Below, piece by piece: positions 41,519-49,176 of a stretch of DNA of 64,000 nucleotides. The first letter of the stretch is position 1. Every line of letters starts with the position of its first letter. Made by a program: the position numbers and the translations under genes. The notes beneath the pieces were generated by a model, which worked only from the letters and a program-made list of their open reading frames with translations, ran no database searches and had not been told where the DNA came from. The stretch comes from a virus, in the IMG/VR virus record IMGVR_UViG_3300025030_000038, positions 124,001 to 188,000 of that record. One strand, given 5' to 3'.

Positions 41519-42037
41519 GTGAACCACCCCTACCGAGACCCATCTCACCAACCCCCCAAGAGAATCCCTTGGTGGTGCCGTGTATTCGGGCACAAGACAG
41601 ACAGGGGGGATTATTGGCCTGACAGCCCATTTCAATACCAATATCCCAACTGCCCAAGGTGTGGTACCCAGCTTCTCTTCCCGGAGCTAGAGCCAGCCCC
41701 AGAGGAACCAGAGGCCCAAGCCACAGAATACATCACGGATAGGACCACAACCTACACCGAGCGAACCACAACCTCATGGGTCATTGACCAGGAGTCCCTC
41801 CAAGCATTCCCGAAGAAATGGCAGGAGTTCTCCAACCACATAAACATCACGTCAGCCACCTTCTTCCAGGAGGCCCAAGCCACCTTTGACAAACTCTTCA
41901 CGGGATCCACAGAGGTTCTCAAATCAGCACAGGAACTACTCAAACATTGCCACGCCTGTCAGGCATGCCAGAAGGGTACTTTGTGCCCTGAGGGCCAACA
42001 ACTCAGTAAGCTGACTATCGAAACCCGGGTAAAGTAA
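41519..42037 (+). CDS. zinc-finger plus helical protein
   Basis: 172 aa, GTG start, 49 bp from the divergent protease gene; that gap must hold both promoters. N-terminal basic zinc site (WWCRVFGHKTDRGDYW..CPRCG) followed by a Thr-rich linker (TDRTTTYTERTTTSWV) and a helical domain with terminal CHACQACQKGTLC. Unknown. Confidence 0.55.
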   Translation: MNHPYRDPSHQPPKRIPWWCRVFGHKTDRGDYWPDSPFQYQYPNCPRCGTQLLFPELEPAPEEPEAQATEYITDRTTTYTERTTTSWVIDQESLQAFPKKWQEFSNHINITSATFFQEAQATFDKLFTGSTEVLKSAQELLKHCHACQACQKGTLCPEGQQLSKLTIETRVK

Positions 42038-42046
42038 GGACACACC

Positions 42047-42704
42047 ATGGAAACCATCATTGTTGAAATCAGAGCGGCCGAAGGTGGCTCAGACGCCAAG
42101 GACTTAGTGAATGTGTACCTCGGCATCTATACCAAGCGGGGGCTGCGGAGGGGTCTTTGACCTTGCTATCATTGAGCAATCCCCAGGGCTGTGCATCATA
42201 GAGGTATCAGGGAAGGGCGCCAAGGATGCCTTCGCCAATGAGGCAGGTGGCCACAGGGTGCAGCGGACCAGCAATGGGAGAATCCACAGTAGCACAATTA
42301 CGGTGGCAACCCTTGAACCTCCGAACGAGACCCAACTCGTGATTCGGCCCCAGGATATTGAATGGGCAGCTACGAGAGCGAGCGGATGTGGCGGACAAGG
42401 AGTCAACACTACTGATAGCGCCGTACAAGTAAGACATTTGCCTACAGGGCTCATGGTTCGATGCCAGACCGAGCGTAGCCAGAAGCAGAACTTGGCATCT
42501 GCCCTGTCCCTACTACGGGCACGCCTCTGGGAGGCTGCGAACACCCAGGCCACGTCAACCCGGGCAGCCGACCGTAAGCAACAGGTTGGGGCGGGATCCA
42601 AAGCGGATAAGAGAAGGACAGTCAGGATGCAGGACGGAGTTGTAACGGATCACATTCTTGGTACCAAATGGAACCTGAAGGCATACATGCGGGGTGAATG
42701 GTGA
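42047..42704 (+). CDS. prfB/prfH-like: class-I peptide-chain release factor, expressed by +1 frameshift
   Basis: ATG 42047 opens METIIVEIRAAEGGSDAKDL, the RF domain-2 start, but UGA follows codon 37 (42158-42160). The +1 frame continues DLAIIEQSPG and covers the rest, giving 218 aa: HRVQRTSNGRIHSSTITVA, the catalytic SGCGGQGVN (GGQ at 115-117), RCQTERSQKQN and VTDHILGTKWNL. The shift site is the RF2 type (separate entry). Compared with RF1/RF2 (about 360 aa) domain 1 is absent, as in PrfH, and the codon-reading PxT/SPF loop between VQR and GRIH is deleted. It may release stalled ribosomes or act without normal codon choice. Confidence 0.85.
42147..42161 (+). promoter_or_regulatory. RF2-type programmed +1 frameshift site
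   Basis: GGAGG (42147-42151), a 3-nt gap, then CTT TGA C (42155-42161). In E. coli prfB the Shine-Dalgarno-like AGGGGG, 3-nt gap and CUU-UGA-C drive +1 shifting when RF2 is scarce. Here it would make the phage factor autoregulated by UGA-reading RF. Confidence 0.8.
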
Positions 42705-42946
42705 TAGACCGTTGGGACTGGTACGACCTGAATGACTTGCTCCAGGAGTCTGCCACCGAGGTTAGGGCCCTAACCGCAACCAAAGAGCGTGACACCACAC
42801 GTATGGTCATCAATAGGCCACCGGAGTCACGCCGGGTCAAACCCTACTGCATCGAATGTGACGCCCCTCCCCCAAGGAGCAAGGGCTGGGAACAGGTCTG
42901 CTTGGTGCATTCGTGGCCCAACTCTGGGGTGTCGGGGCGTAAGTAA
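42698..42946 (+). CDS. hypothetical small protein with zinc-like Cys pair
   Basis: 82 aa, ATG 42698 overlapping the release-factor stop (GTG 42701 alternative). Helical N terminus, then YCIECDAPPPRSKGWEQVC giving a four-Cys site. Unknown. Confidence 0.55.
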   Translation: MVIDRWDWYDLNDLLQESATEVRALTATKERDTTRMVINRPPESRRVKPYCIECDAPPPRSKGWEQVCLVHSWPNSGVSGRK

Positions 42947-42949
42947 GGC

Positions 42950-43822
42950 ATGGCCCACAAGATAGGTGACCAAGTTAGGTTCCATGTTGAGCATTGGCCT
43001 CGACCCACCTACACTGGCAAAGTGACCGCCCTCCGGGGTGAGATGGTGCAGGTCGAGTGGCGTGAGCTTGTAGGACCAGTCACGGTGTGGCTCCATGAGT
43101 CCAAGGTGGAACCTGTACTGGAGGGCATCACCAATGACACCGAGCATGCGGCGGCGCTTCATGAGGTAGAACGCCTCTGGGAGGCCCCTCCAGGCACGCC
43201 AGCCTTCGAGCGTCTACAGATCCTTGCTGAAGTGGTGGACGCCTACGAGAAGGTTCACCATCCTATCCCTGAGCCCAGTCCTGAGTCCGCCAAGGCATTC
43301 CGGGAGGAACAGATGGGCGGGGAGCCATGTGGCTGTGGGCACACATCTGATGAGACTCCGGGGTGTGGTGGGCTACAATGCTTGACTGAACTCCGCAAGG
43401 ATCTCAATGCCGCCCTTCAGGCCAAAGACCGACATGAACAGGCCAGCTATGCAGTACTGGTCCTGCCGAGAATCCCATCCCTTCTTGCAAATCTTGAGAG
43501 CATGACGTGGCGTGCGGAGGCGAGTGAGGGATCCCTTGCAATGGCGCGGGGTGAGAGAAACCTGCTTCGCAAAGATGTCGCACGACTCACGCAAGAGCTT
43601 GAGGCAGCCCGAACCGAAATCCATGTCTGGTCCGGCAAAGCATGTGAGGAGGAGCAGGCAGCAGGGAACGGCCCCTGTGGGGCCTGTCGGTATTGCCTAC
43701 CAAGGCAGTATGATGACCTGGACATTGCCAATTTGAGGATCCAGAGGTACGAAAAAATGCTGGCCAACTACGAACGGGAATTGCAGGAGTTGCGTAATGA
43801 ACGGAATGCCCAAGATGCCTGA
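42950..43822 (+). CDS. SH3/KOW-like plus coiled-coil protein
   Basis: 290 aa, 3 nt after the previous gene. KIGDQVRFHVEHWPRPTYTG begins a barrel (about 4-60). A Cys cluster (CGCGHTSDETPGC, about 125-137) and C-x-x-C near 241-245 follow, with long helices between and a coiled-coil tail (YEKMLANYERELQELRNE). Overlaps the next gene by 26 nt. Unknown. Confidence 0.65.
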   Translation: MAHKIGDQVRFHVEHWPRPTYTGKVTALRGEMVQVEWRELVGPVTVWLHESKVEPVLEGITNDTEHAAALHEVERLWEAPPGTPAFERLQILAEVVDAYEKVHHPIPEPSPESAKAFREEQMGGEPCGCGHTSDETPGCGGLQCLTELRKDLNAALQAKDRHEQASYAVLVLPRIPSLLANLESMTWRAEASEGSLAMARGERNLLRKDVARLTQELEAARTEIHVWSGKACEEEQAAGNGPCGACRYCLPRQYDDLDIANLRIQRYEKMLANYERELQELRNERNAQDA

Positions 43823-44201
43823 TCCATTTGCTCCCTTCAAGGAACCAGTGGTGACACTCCAGATCCCCTTTGTCCCCAACCAGGAAATCGTTCAAGCAGC
43901 GGAACGCCTGACACGGGCTCCAGCAATGCTGTCCCATGAGGAGTTCCTGATTGCACTGGCCCGGGAGGCAATGCACAAGCAGAAGGAAGCCGCCAGCAAT
44001 GCCGAGTTCTTTGACCACTTGGAGCACCATGAGGACCCAATCGTCAACGCACGTAGGGAAGAGACCCGCCTCAATCACCTGAACCAAGCCAAGGTGTGGT
44101 GCCGGGTTGCTGGTACGATCTGCCACCACCTAGCCATCCTCGGTGTCAGGTGGGACACCACCCTTCCGGCTACTGTAACCGTCCTGGGAGATCCACTATG
44201 A
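43797..44201 (+). CDS. helical hypothetical protein
   Basis: 134 aa, ATG inside the previous 3' end. Mainly helical (NQEIVQAAERLTRAPAML), His-rich centre (FFDHLEHHEDP), C terminus beta. Not recognised. Confidence 0.55.
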   Translation: MNGMPKMPDPFAPFKEPVVTLQIPFVPNQEIVQAAERLTRAPAMLSHEEFLIALAREAMHKQKEAASNAEFFDHLEHHEDPIVNARREETRLNHLNQAKVWCRVAGTICHHLAILGVRWDTTLPATVTVLGDPL

Positions 44202-44312
44202 CGACATCCCAACTTCATCTCATATGCCAGGATGGATGTTCCCACCATGGCCGCCAATGAAGTGGCCAGAATCAGGGAACTAAAAGAAGCCCAAGCGCAC
44301 GACCATACGTGA
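44198..44312 (+). pseudogene. possible mini-gene with one-base frame jump
   Basis: ATG 44198 (ATGA coupling) closes after 20 codons. The +1 frame holds MDVPTMAANEVARIRELKEA (ATG 44232) and stops at 44312. Removing one C from the CCC at about 44208 would fuse both into a 37-aa peptide. Weak evidence. Confidence 0.3.
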
Positions 44313-44329
44313 CCCCATATCGATTTCTC

Positions 44330-44356
44330 TAAAAATTGGTGCCCCCATGCCGATAG
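44330..44356 (+). promoter_or_regulatory. sigma-28 type promoter 7
   Basis: -35 TAAAAATT (44330-44337), 11-nt spacer, -10 GCCGATAG (44349-44356), extension CGATTTCTC. Leader of about 40 nt before ATG 44407. Confidence 0.86.
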
Positions 44357-44406
44357 GGTGTAAGGAACTGGCCCTGCGGGCCGGAACACCCACCCAGGAG
44401 ACCACG

Positions 44407-44835
44407 ATGGATGCCTCGACCGTTGACAATGACCCACCCAAGACCCGCCGCACCTACCGGCTCAACAACATCACCGCGCTCGCCACCCCCTGCACCGGAT
44501 GCGACTGCGTGCCGTGCGAGTGCGCCTGTGATGGATGTGGCGCCCCGACACCGGGCGAGTGTGAGTGCAGCGCGATTCGCGGCGAGGGCGACGATGACGC
44601 TATGGCCCCCATGCACTGCGCACCCAGGCCATGTGGCCAAGCCGACTGTGCCGTCTCATCAGGTATCCACGAGGGCCTGACCTTCGGATGCGGGCACCTG
44701 GATCGAAATGGCTACTGGGAGCGTCCCTGTCGGACATGTGCGGCAGCGTGGGATGCAGCCAATCCCAACTCCGAGTATGGCCCGGCTTGGCCTTTCGATA
44801 GAGGCGGGGTTCCTCAGAAGTTTGGTGGCCCGTGA
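44407..44835 (+). CDS. extremely Cys-rich protein
   Basis: 142 aa, first gene after promoter 7. Residues 27-58 contain CTGCDCVPCECACDGCG and CECS, a density typical of metallothionein-like or multi-zinc proteins; a second cluster follows (CAPRPCGQADC, FGCGH, CRTC). The start is ATG 44407, preceded by AGGAGACCACG. Likely binds several metal ions. Whether it buffers zinc, protects against redox stress or binds a partner is unknown. Confidence 0.65.
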   Translation: MDASTVDNDPPKTRRTYRLNNITALATPCTGCDCVPCECACDGCGAPTPGECECSAIRGEGDDDAMAPMHCAPRPCGQADCAVSSGIHEGLTFGCGHLDRNGYWERPCRTCAAAWDAANPNSEYGPAWPFDRGGVPQKFGGP

Positions 44836-45041
44836 CCCTAGAAGAAACAATCCGTGCCTTCCTGGCCTTCTGGAAGACCCACTCCAACTTCGACATGAGC
44901 TACGATGCTGCGTCGGGGCTGTTGATCACGAAGGGCTGTGATGGCAAGTTTGGAACCTGTTGTGCGAAATCTTACGACCTGGATGGGCTGGCGGAGTCCC
45001 TTGAGGATCTCGCTGGGACACCGAAGGGGAAGGAACCATGA
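44832..45041 (+). CDS. hypothetical small protein
   Basis: 69 aa, GTG overlapping the previous stop. Helical with one CxxC-like pair (CDGKFGTCC). Coupled by ATGA downstream. Unknown. Confidence 0.55.
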   Translation: MTLEETIRAFLAFWKTHSNFDMSYDAASGLLITKGCDGKFGTCCAKSYDLDGLAESLEDLAGTPKGKEP

Positions 45042-45328
45042 GAGGGTCCAAGTCAGTGAAACAATACGCCTTCTGGAAACATGACGTGTACCCCTACGTA
45101 TTGGGAGGGGAGGTCACTGAAATGAGCGACGAGGGGCACGTAAGGGCCCATGGGTGGGGGAGTTACTGGTTTAAGCCCTTCAAAATCGTACCCCTACGAG
45201 CGGGGAGGATCTTCAAGCGCGCGCTGGAGAAGCTCCAGGACGGGGAGCGGAAGGCACAAAAGGTACATGGACATGAGTGGACAGCAAAGGTGGCAGCACT
45301 TTTCCCAGAAAGATTCGAGTGCAAGTGA
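45038..45328 (+). CDS. hypothetical protein
   Basis: 96 aa, ATGA-coupled. Contains a barrel-like stretch (VYPYVLGGEVTEMSDEGHVR) followed by a basic helix (RIFKRALEKLQDGERKAQK). Possibly an SH3-like RNA binder. Unknown. Confidence 0.55.
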   Translation: MRGSKSVKQYAFWKHDVYPYVLGGEVTEMSDEGHVRAHGWGSYWFKPFKIVPLRAGRIFKRALEKLQDGERKAQKVHGHEWTAKVAALFPERFECK

Positions 45329-46314
45329 TGAAAACGCTTGAGAAAACATGTTTTGCCCTCATCGAGGGAATGGGATTCACGGGAGGCATCCTCAAGAAGG
45401 AGATGCTACTCGCCGATGGCACCTCTACCTATTGGGTGTCAGCCGGGGACATGACGTCCAAGAAACATCCCACCCCGGAAGCCTCACTTGAGGAGCTGGT
45501 CCGGCTCCTGACCAAGCGGGTGGATGCCAAGGTCAAGACCTTGGAGACCCAAATCGCCAAGCTGAGATCAATCACAGCCCCAACTGGTGCTGCGGGACCC
45601 CATGGTGGGGGTACCTGTCCTGGTTGTGCGGCTGGGGCTGGCGATGAGTGTACCTGCTCTATCCGAACCCCAGCCTACAAAGTGGGGGACCGGGTTCGCC
45701 TTGCCCGCAAGACCAGGGGTACCAACTTGGAGCACCGGTTCATAGGTCTTACGGGGACCGTGACAAGCACTACCCCAAACGCATATGAGGAACTCGAATT
45801 TATGGTGAGCTTCGATGGGGGTGCCAAGGCAGGATGGTACATCGCTGGTGACCTTGATCCTGCCTCTGCCTGTGTGGCTGCCTGTGAGAGGACCCCGGAA
45901 CCAGGGAGCCTGACTGGATTCAAGATTGGGGACCGGGTCAAAGTGGCACGGGGCCGGTACCAACACATTGATGAGACTGGAACCGTGATTGGTCCTTGCG
46001 GACCCCACGAGGTTTGCGTGGGATTCTCCAGTAGTAGGGGTACCGGTACCAGCGCGTATACAGGATACTACATGACCGAGCACCTGGACCATGTGGAGGA
46101 AGAGGAGTTGGCCCGTGGTCCCTGGGGCCGCGGGTCAATCAAAAAGGGCGACATAGTTCGTGCAGACAGGGGTTGGGTGAGCACCACCGAAAAGGGCGAA
46201 GTGGTGGACGTTGGCCCCACTACTTGCTTAGTACTTTTCCCCTCACAGCCCGAACCTGTGGCGCTTCCACATGGGGACCTGAGACGAACGACGTGTGGAG
46301 CAGACAATGAATAG
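45328..46314 (+). CDS. coiled-coil plus triple SH3/KOW-like protein
   Basis: 328 aa, ATG overlapping the previous stop. The N-terminal domain and coiled coil (about 1-90, TLEKTCFALIEGMGFTGGIL, then SLEELVRLLTKRVDAKVKTL) match the family at 30680, 46307 and 51525. A Cys linker (CPGCAAGAGDECTC) follows, then three SH3/KOW-like repeats starting YKVGDRVRLARK, FKIGDRVKVARG and IKKGDIVRADRG. Repeated barrels suggest multivalent binding, perhaps to RNA or ribosomes (inference). Confidence 0.7.
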   Translation: MKTLEKTCFALIEGMGFTGGILKKEMLLADGTSTYWVSAGDMTSKKHPTPEASLEELVRLLTKRVDAKVKTLETQIAKLRSITAPTGAAGPHGGGTCPGCAAGAGDECTCSIRTPAYKVGDRVRLARKTRGTNLEHRFIGLTGTVTSTTPNAYEELEFMVSFDGGAKAGWYIAGDLDPASACVAACERTPEPGSLTGFKIGDRVKVARGRYQHIDETGTVIGPCGPHEVCVGFSSSRGTGTSAYTGYYMTEHLDHVEEEELARGPWGRGSIKKGDIVRADRGWVSTTEKGEVVDVGPTTCLVLFPSQPEPVALPHGDLRRTTCGADNE

Positions 46315-46909
46315 GCAACGGACAACAGGCGAGTGTTTCCTTCTCATGCGATTCTTGGGGCATGATACCCGAATTGAGATCAGCGACAACAAGGCTGACG
46401 GGGGTGTTTTTGCAAATGTTGGGTCCCCTGTCATCAGGCACCGAGGCATCCCCCTCTCGTCAGGACAGCCTGTCAAAACTGGGGAGGCTGCCCTCAACCT
46501 TCTCTATGGGACTTTGGTCCAGGCAATCCAGAAGGACATTGGGGATTTGGAGTCCCAAATTGGGAAGCTCCGCAAAGCCATTGGGGTAGACGCCCCGGTG
46601 GACCCCCCGTCTGAACGGGCAGGTGCCCTGAACGCCATCGCGGAGCCCCTGGGGATCAAGCGGGTGGGGCCGGATGCCATCAAGGTATTGGCCAAGGACC
46701 TCAATGCCGGGGACGTGGTGGTTGGAGTCCTGGGGGGCCGCCACATGTTCGTGGGGTCCCTTCCGTGCCCGGCATCCGAAAAAGTCCTGGTGGTGATCAA
46801 AAAGGATCAGGACGAGTCAGATGATGAGGAGTCCGCCTACCGGGTGGACGTCTGCTTTCCAGAGGACCAGTACATACTGGCCGAGCCAGACGAAGATGTG
46901 GTCACGTAG
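46307..46909 (+). CDS. coiled-coil family protein
   Basis: 200 aa, start overlapping the previous stop by 8 nt. The N-terminal domain (ECFLLMRFLGHDTRIEI, then ALNLLYGTLVQAIQKDI and a coiled coil DLESQIGKLRKAI) is paralogous to its upstream neighbour. The C-terminal half is an acidic beta domain (VVIKKDQDESDDEESAYRVD). Tandem duplication is likely. Last gene before the noncoding region. Confidence 0.65.
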   Translation: MNRQRTTGECFLLMRFLGHDTRIEISDNKADGGVFANVGSPVIRHRGIPLSSGQPVKTGEAALNLLYGTLVQAIQKDIGDLESQIGKLRKAIGVDAPVDPPSERAGALNAIAEPLGIKRVGPDAIKVLAKDLNAGDVVVGVLGGRHMFVGSLPCPASEKVLVVIKKDQDESDDEESAYRVDVCFPEDQYILAEPDEDVVT

Positions 46910-46925
46910 GGTCATACGAATTTGC

Positions 46926-46952
46926 TAAAAATTGGTCTTCTTGTGCCGATAG
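46926..46952 (+). promoter_or_regulatory. sigma-28 type promoter 8, ahead of the noncoding RNA
   Basis: -35 TAAAAATT (46926-46933), 11-nt spacer, -10 GCCGATAG (46945-46952), extension CGAATTTGC. Start of transcription expected near 46960. Unlike the other seven it is followed by about 1 kb without a credible gene. Confidence 0.87.
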
Positions 46953-46959
46953 GGTGTGT

Positions 46960-47806
46960 AAGGAACAGAGAAGAGTCCCAGCCAACAAGGCACCAGTAAA
47001 CGTACGCAGAGGAACCCTACAATGATGAAAAACGCAAGAGCCCCGCCGAGTTAGATCCCACCCAACTTACGCCCTACGGGGCACCCCATGTGTGGATTGA
47101 GTCGGATTGATCGATGAAGTTAGATTGATGTCGGAGGGTAAGCAGTTCCAATGGCGAACCAGAAGCGATAACTGGGCAGGTATGCGAGACAACCGCCCGG
47201 TCGCTGAAAGATGTAGCGCAAGGAGGATGCCGGTGGGCGCCCCCCCAAGTGAAATGTCCGGGCCCCAGTATTGGCCTGGATCAACCCACCAACAGCTTAT
47301 TCCTCTCCAGGTAGCCAGGGTTTAGTTCCTGGCATAGCGCGCAGGGAGAGAGGGAAGCGGAATAGAGTGCGCGTACTTCCGCAATGATGCCTTGTGTTGT
47401 CGTTACAGTTGGTCCAAGGTCCCAGTGAAGATTCTTGGGGCAGTCTGAGGGCAGCACAGGATGGAGTTAGCGGTGGCCTGGGTAGACGTGGGAGGCATTC
47501 CACTGACTGGGTCGAGTCTCAAACGGATGAAGCGGGGCCTCCCGTGGACAATGAGACACCTGCTAGCGAAAGGTCACCCAAAAGGCGCAGTTGGACCCGT
47601 CCCGTGGAAATTGCTGCACGGGGTTAATGTTTGGGCAGAGTGTGGTCTGTGTCAGGGAATACCCCGGCGGGGTCCACAAACTGCCTCAATCGTGATGGTG
47701 GCTAGCGTTAGTGGTTATGTCCCACGCCACCCAGTACGGCCTAACGGTGTGTAGTCGCATTACCCAGAATGGTGGGAGGCCCGGGGCAGAACCGGGTAGG
47801 GGCCTG
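46960..47806 (+). ncRNA. candidate large structured noncoding RNA (about 850-950 nt with its tRNA-like end)
   Basis: No frame here has coding character. Helices seen: AGCGA 47164-47168 with TCGCT 47201-47205, enclosing GGGC/GCCC (47174-47177, 47195-47198); GGTGGG 47232-47237 with CCCACC 47285-47290; GCCAGG/CCTGGC (47314-47319, 47328-47333); GCGGAA/TTCCGC (47357-47362, 47377-47382); GGCAG/CTGCC (47634-47638, 47681-47685) enclosing TGTGG/CCACA (47641-47645, 47674-47678) and ACCCC-ggc-GGGGT; CGTTAG/CTAACG (47706-47711, 47741-47746); CCCGG/CCGGG (47780-47784, 47792-47796). Size, phage setting and adjoining tRNA-like element recall GOLLD and ROOL RNAs. I cannot confirm the class. Confidence 0.65.
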
Positions 47807-47914
47807 AACTTGTTGGTGCAAGACTGGTTAGCACATGGTGAGAGTTGGAAGGTGTTCTAGACCCCACCCCCAACTCTTGCCGGGATCTGGGTTCAAATCC
47901 CAGGCAAGTTGCCA
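47807..47914 (+). tRNA. tRNA-like gene with encoded CCA and an oversized anticodon-side arm
   Basis: Acceptor strands AACTTGT (47807-47813) and GCAAGTT (47904-47910), discriminator G, then CCA. D arm GTGC/GCAC with a GG-containing loop (47816-47834). T arm CTGGG-TTCAAAT-CCCAG (47887-47903), a textbook T loop. Between D and T arms are 52 nt rather than about 23: a 13-bp helix, with three G-T wobbles (47836-47848 with 47870-47882), whose inner loop holds GGTGT-TCTAG-ACCCC. I cannot assign an anticodon; CTA in TTCTAGA is one possibility. Probably a tRNA mimic or the 3' end of the RNA upstream. Confidence 0.65.
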
Positions 47915-47966
47915 AAATGAGAGGATTGAAGCATGTACCACCCCTTGAAGGTGTAAGAGAAACAAC

Positions 47967-48596
47967 ATGTCCATAACCACCCACACGATAATCTCCCCCC
48001 ACAAGGCCGAAGGCCGAATCTTGCGCAGGGTCTACAACACCTTCGACTGGATCCCTCAGACTGCCTGTACCATGGTGCCGGACGGGGACCACCTTGGGAA
48101 CTTCAAAGTACATGGTACAGGCTCCAACCCCATCAACCTGCTGGTTCTGGACAACTATGGCAACGAGAGGCTGCCCGACAAGTTCGCGGGAGCTATCTGG
48201 GGTGGTAGGGTCAAGCAATTCAGCTACACCCTGGCCATCAACACGGACACGGGACAGACATACTTCGCCAACTTTGGGTTGGAAGGGGATGACCTGATCC
48301 TCATCCTCACCGAGGACTACCTCCCCAAGGTGCCAAAGGCCATGCTTCCCCGACTGGACGCGCTGCTTTCTCGAAAGCGTCCCTTCTGGTTCGAGCTTCA
48401 GGAGGCTTTTCTGCGCAGCTACATCTCTCGGTGGGTGGGTTTGGAAAGAGCGTCCGAATTCATCATGGTGGGACTGGACCTTGGCCGCACACCCCAGGTA
48501 CCGGGATCCCCCCTGAAGCGATGCTCCTTATACCTATGGGGGGAGGATACCAGCTATCGTTTTGTTGACGACTGGAAGGATGCAAAAACCACATGA
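47967..48596 (+). CDS. hypothetical protein
   Basis: 209 aa, first gene after the noncoding RNA; RBS is weak (GTAAGAGAAACAAC). Alpha/beta protein (MSITTHTIISPHKAEGRILR; YTLAINTDTGQTYFANFG; YLPKVPKAMLPRLDALLS). No known family. May be read by transcription through the RNA region. Confidence 0.65.
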   Translation: MSITTHTIISPHKAEGRILRRVYNTFDWIPQTACTMVPDGDHLGNFKVHGTGSNPINLLVLDNYGNERLPDKFAGAIWGGRVKQFSYTLAINTDTGQTYFANFGLEGDDLILILTEDYLPKVPKAMLPRLDALLSRKRPFWFELQEAFLRSYISRWVGLERASEFIMVGLDLGRTPQVPGSPLKRCSLYLWGEDTSYRFVDDWKDAKTT

Positions 48597-49030
48597 GTTG
48601 CATGAATTGTCACAATATCCACGGAGGCCCCTGTTCAGATTGTGAACCAGGAGGATACTGCGAAGCCATGCGGGACACACAAGCTGAGACCGAGTTGAAG
48701 AGGCAACTCCGTGAGCTTCGTGACCAGTACACCCACGAGCGGGACGCCCATGACGTTGATGGCCGAGCCCTCCTGAGGGCTACCAGGGAACTGAGGGCCA
48801 TCCAGGATGACAACAATCACCTGCGGGAGTGCATGGCCAACAATGTGCTGAGTGAGGACACGGTCCGGTTGATCCTGTTTCTGCTGGCCAATTCGATGGG
48901 GTACACCAATGCCAGTGAGCTGGTGGACAATTTCCTGGATGGGATGGACGTGACCCCCAAGATCGGGTCCCATGGGGTGTACCGTCTCAATGCGATGCTG
49001 GAAGTGATCCGGCCGAAGCCGAGGACCTGA
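48593..49030 (+). CDS. zinc-knuckle and helical protein
   Basis: 145 aa, ATGA-coupled. N-terminal CMNCHNIHGGPCSDC..GYC forms one or two zinc sites; a long charged coiled coil follows (TELKRQLRELRDQYTHERDA). C-terminal helices. Unknown. Confidence 0.6.
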   Translation: MSCMNCHNIHGGPCSDCEPGGYCEAMRDTQAETELKRQLRELRDQYTHERDAHDVDGRALLRATRELRAIQDDNNHLRECMANNVLSEDTVRLILFLLANSMGYTNASELVDNFLDGMDVTPKIGSHGVYRLNAMLEVIRPKPRT

Positions 49031-49176
49031 TGGGCTGCCAGAACTGCAAACATGCGGGTATGGGCTGGAAGAGTGTGAACGCCTACGGGAGGGTGTGTGA
49101 TGGGAACTTTTGGTTGCATTGTTGGGCTGATCTTCCTCTATGTGCTGTTTGCACACTTTGCATCCAGGCTGTTTGA
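49030..49176 (+). CDS. overlapping 48-aa Cys-rich peptide
   Basis: ATG overlaps the previous stop (TGATG). Opens MGCQNCKHAGMGWKS and has CAVCTLC near the end. It overlaps the membrane gene at 49100 by 77 nt in another frame, so only its first 23 codons are free. May be real or a coupling leader. Confidence 0.35.
   Translation: MGCQNCKHAGMGWKSVNAYGRVCDGNFWLHCWADLPLCAVCTLCIQAV

Noticed and set aside
47461-47754. 97-codon open frame in the noncoding RNA region
   Set aside because: No RBS, composition unlike neighbours, and it cuts through paired RNA helices.
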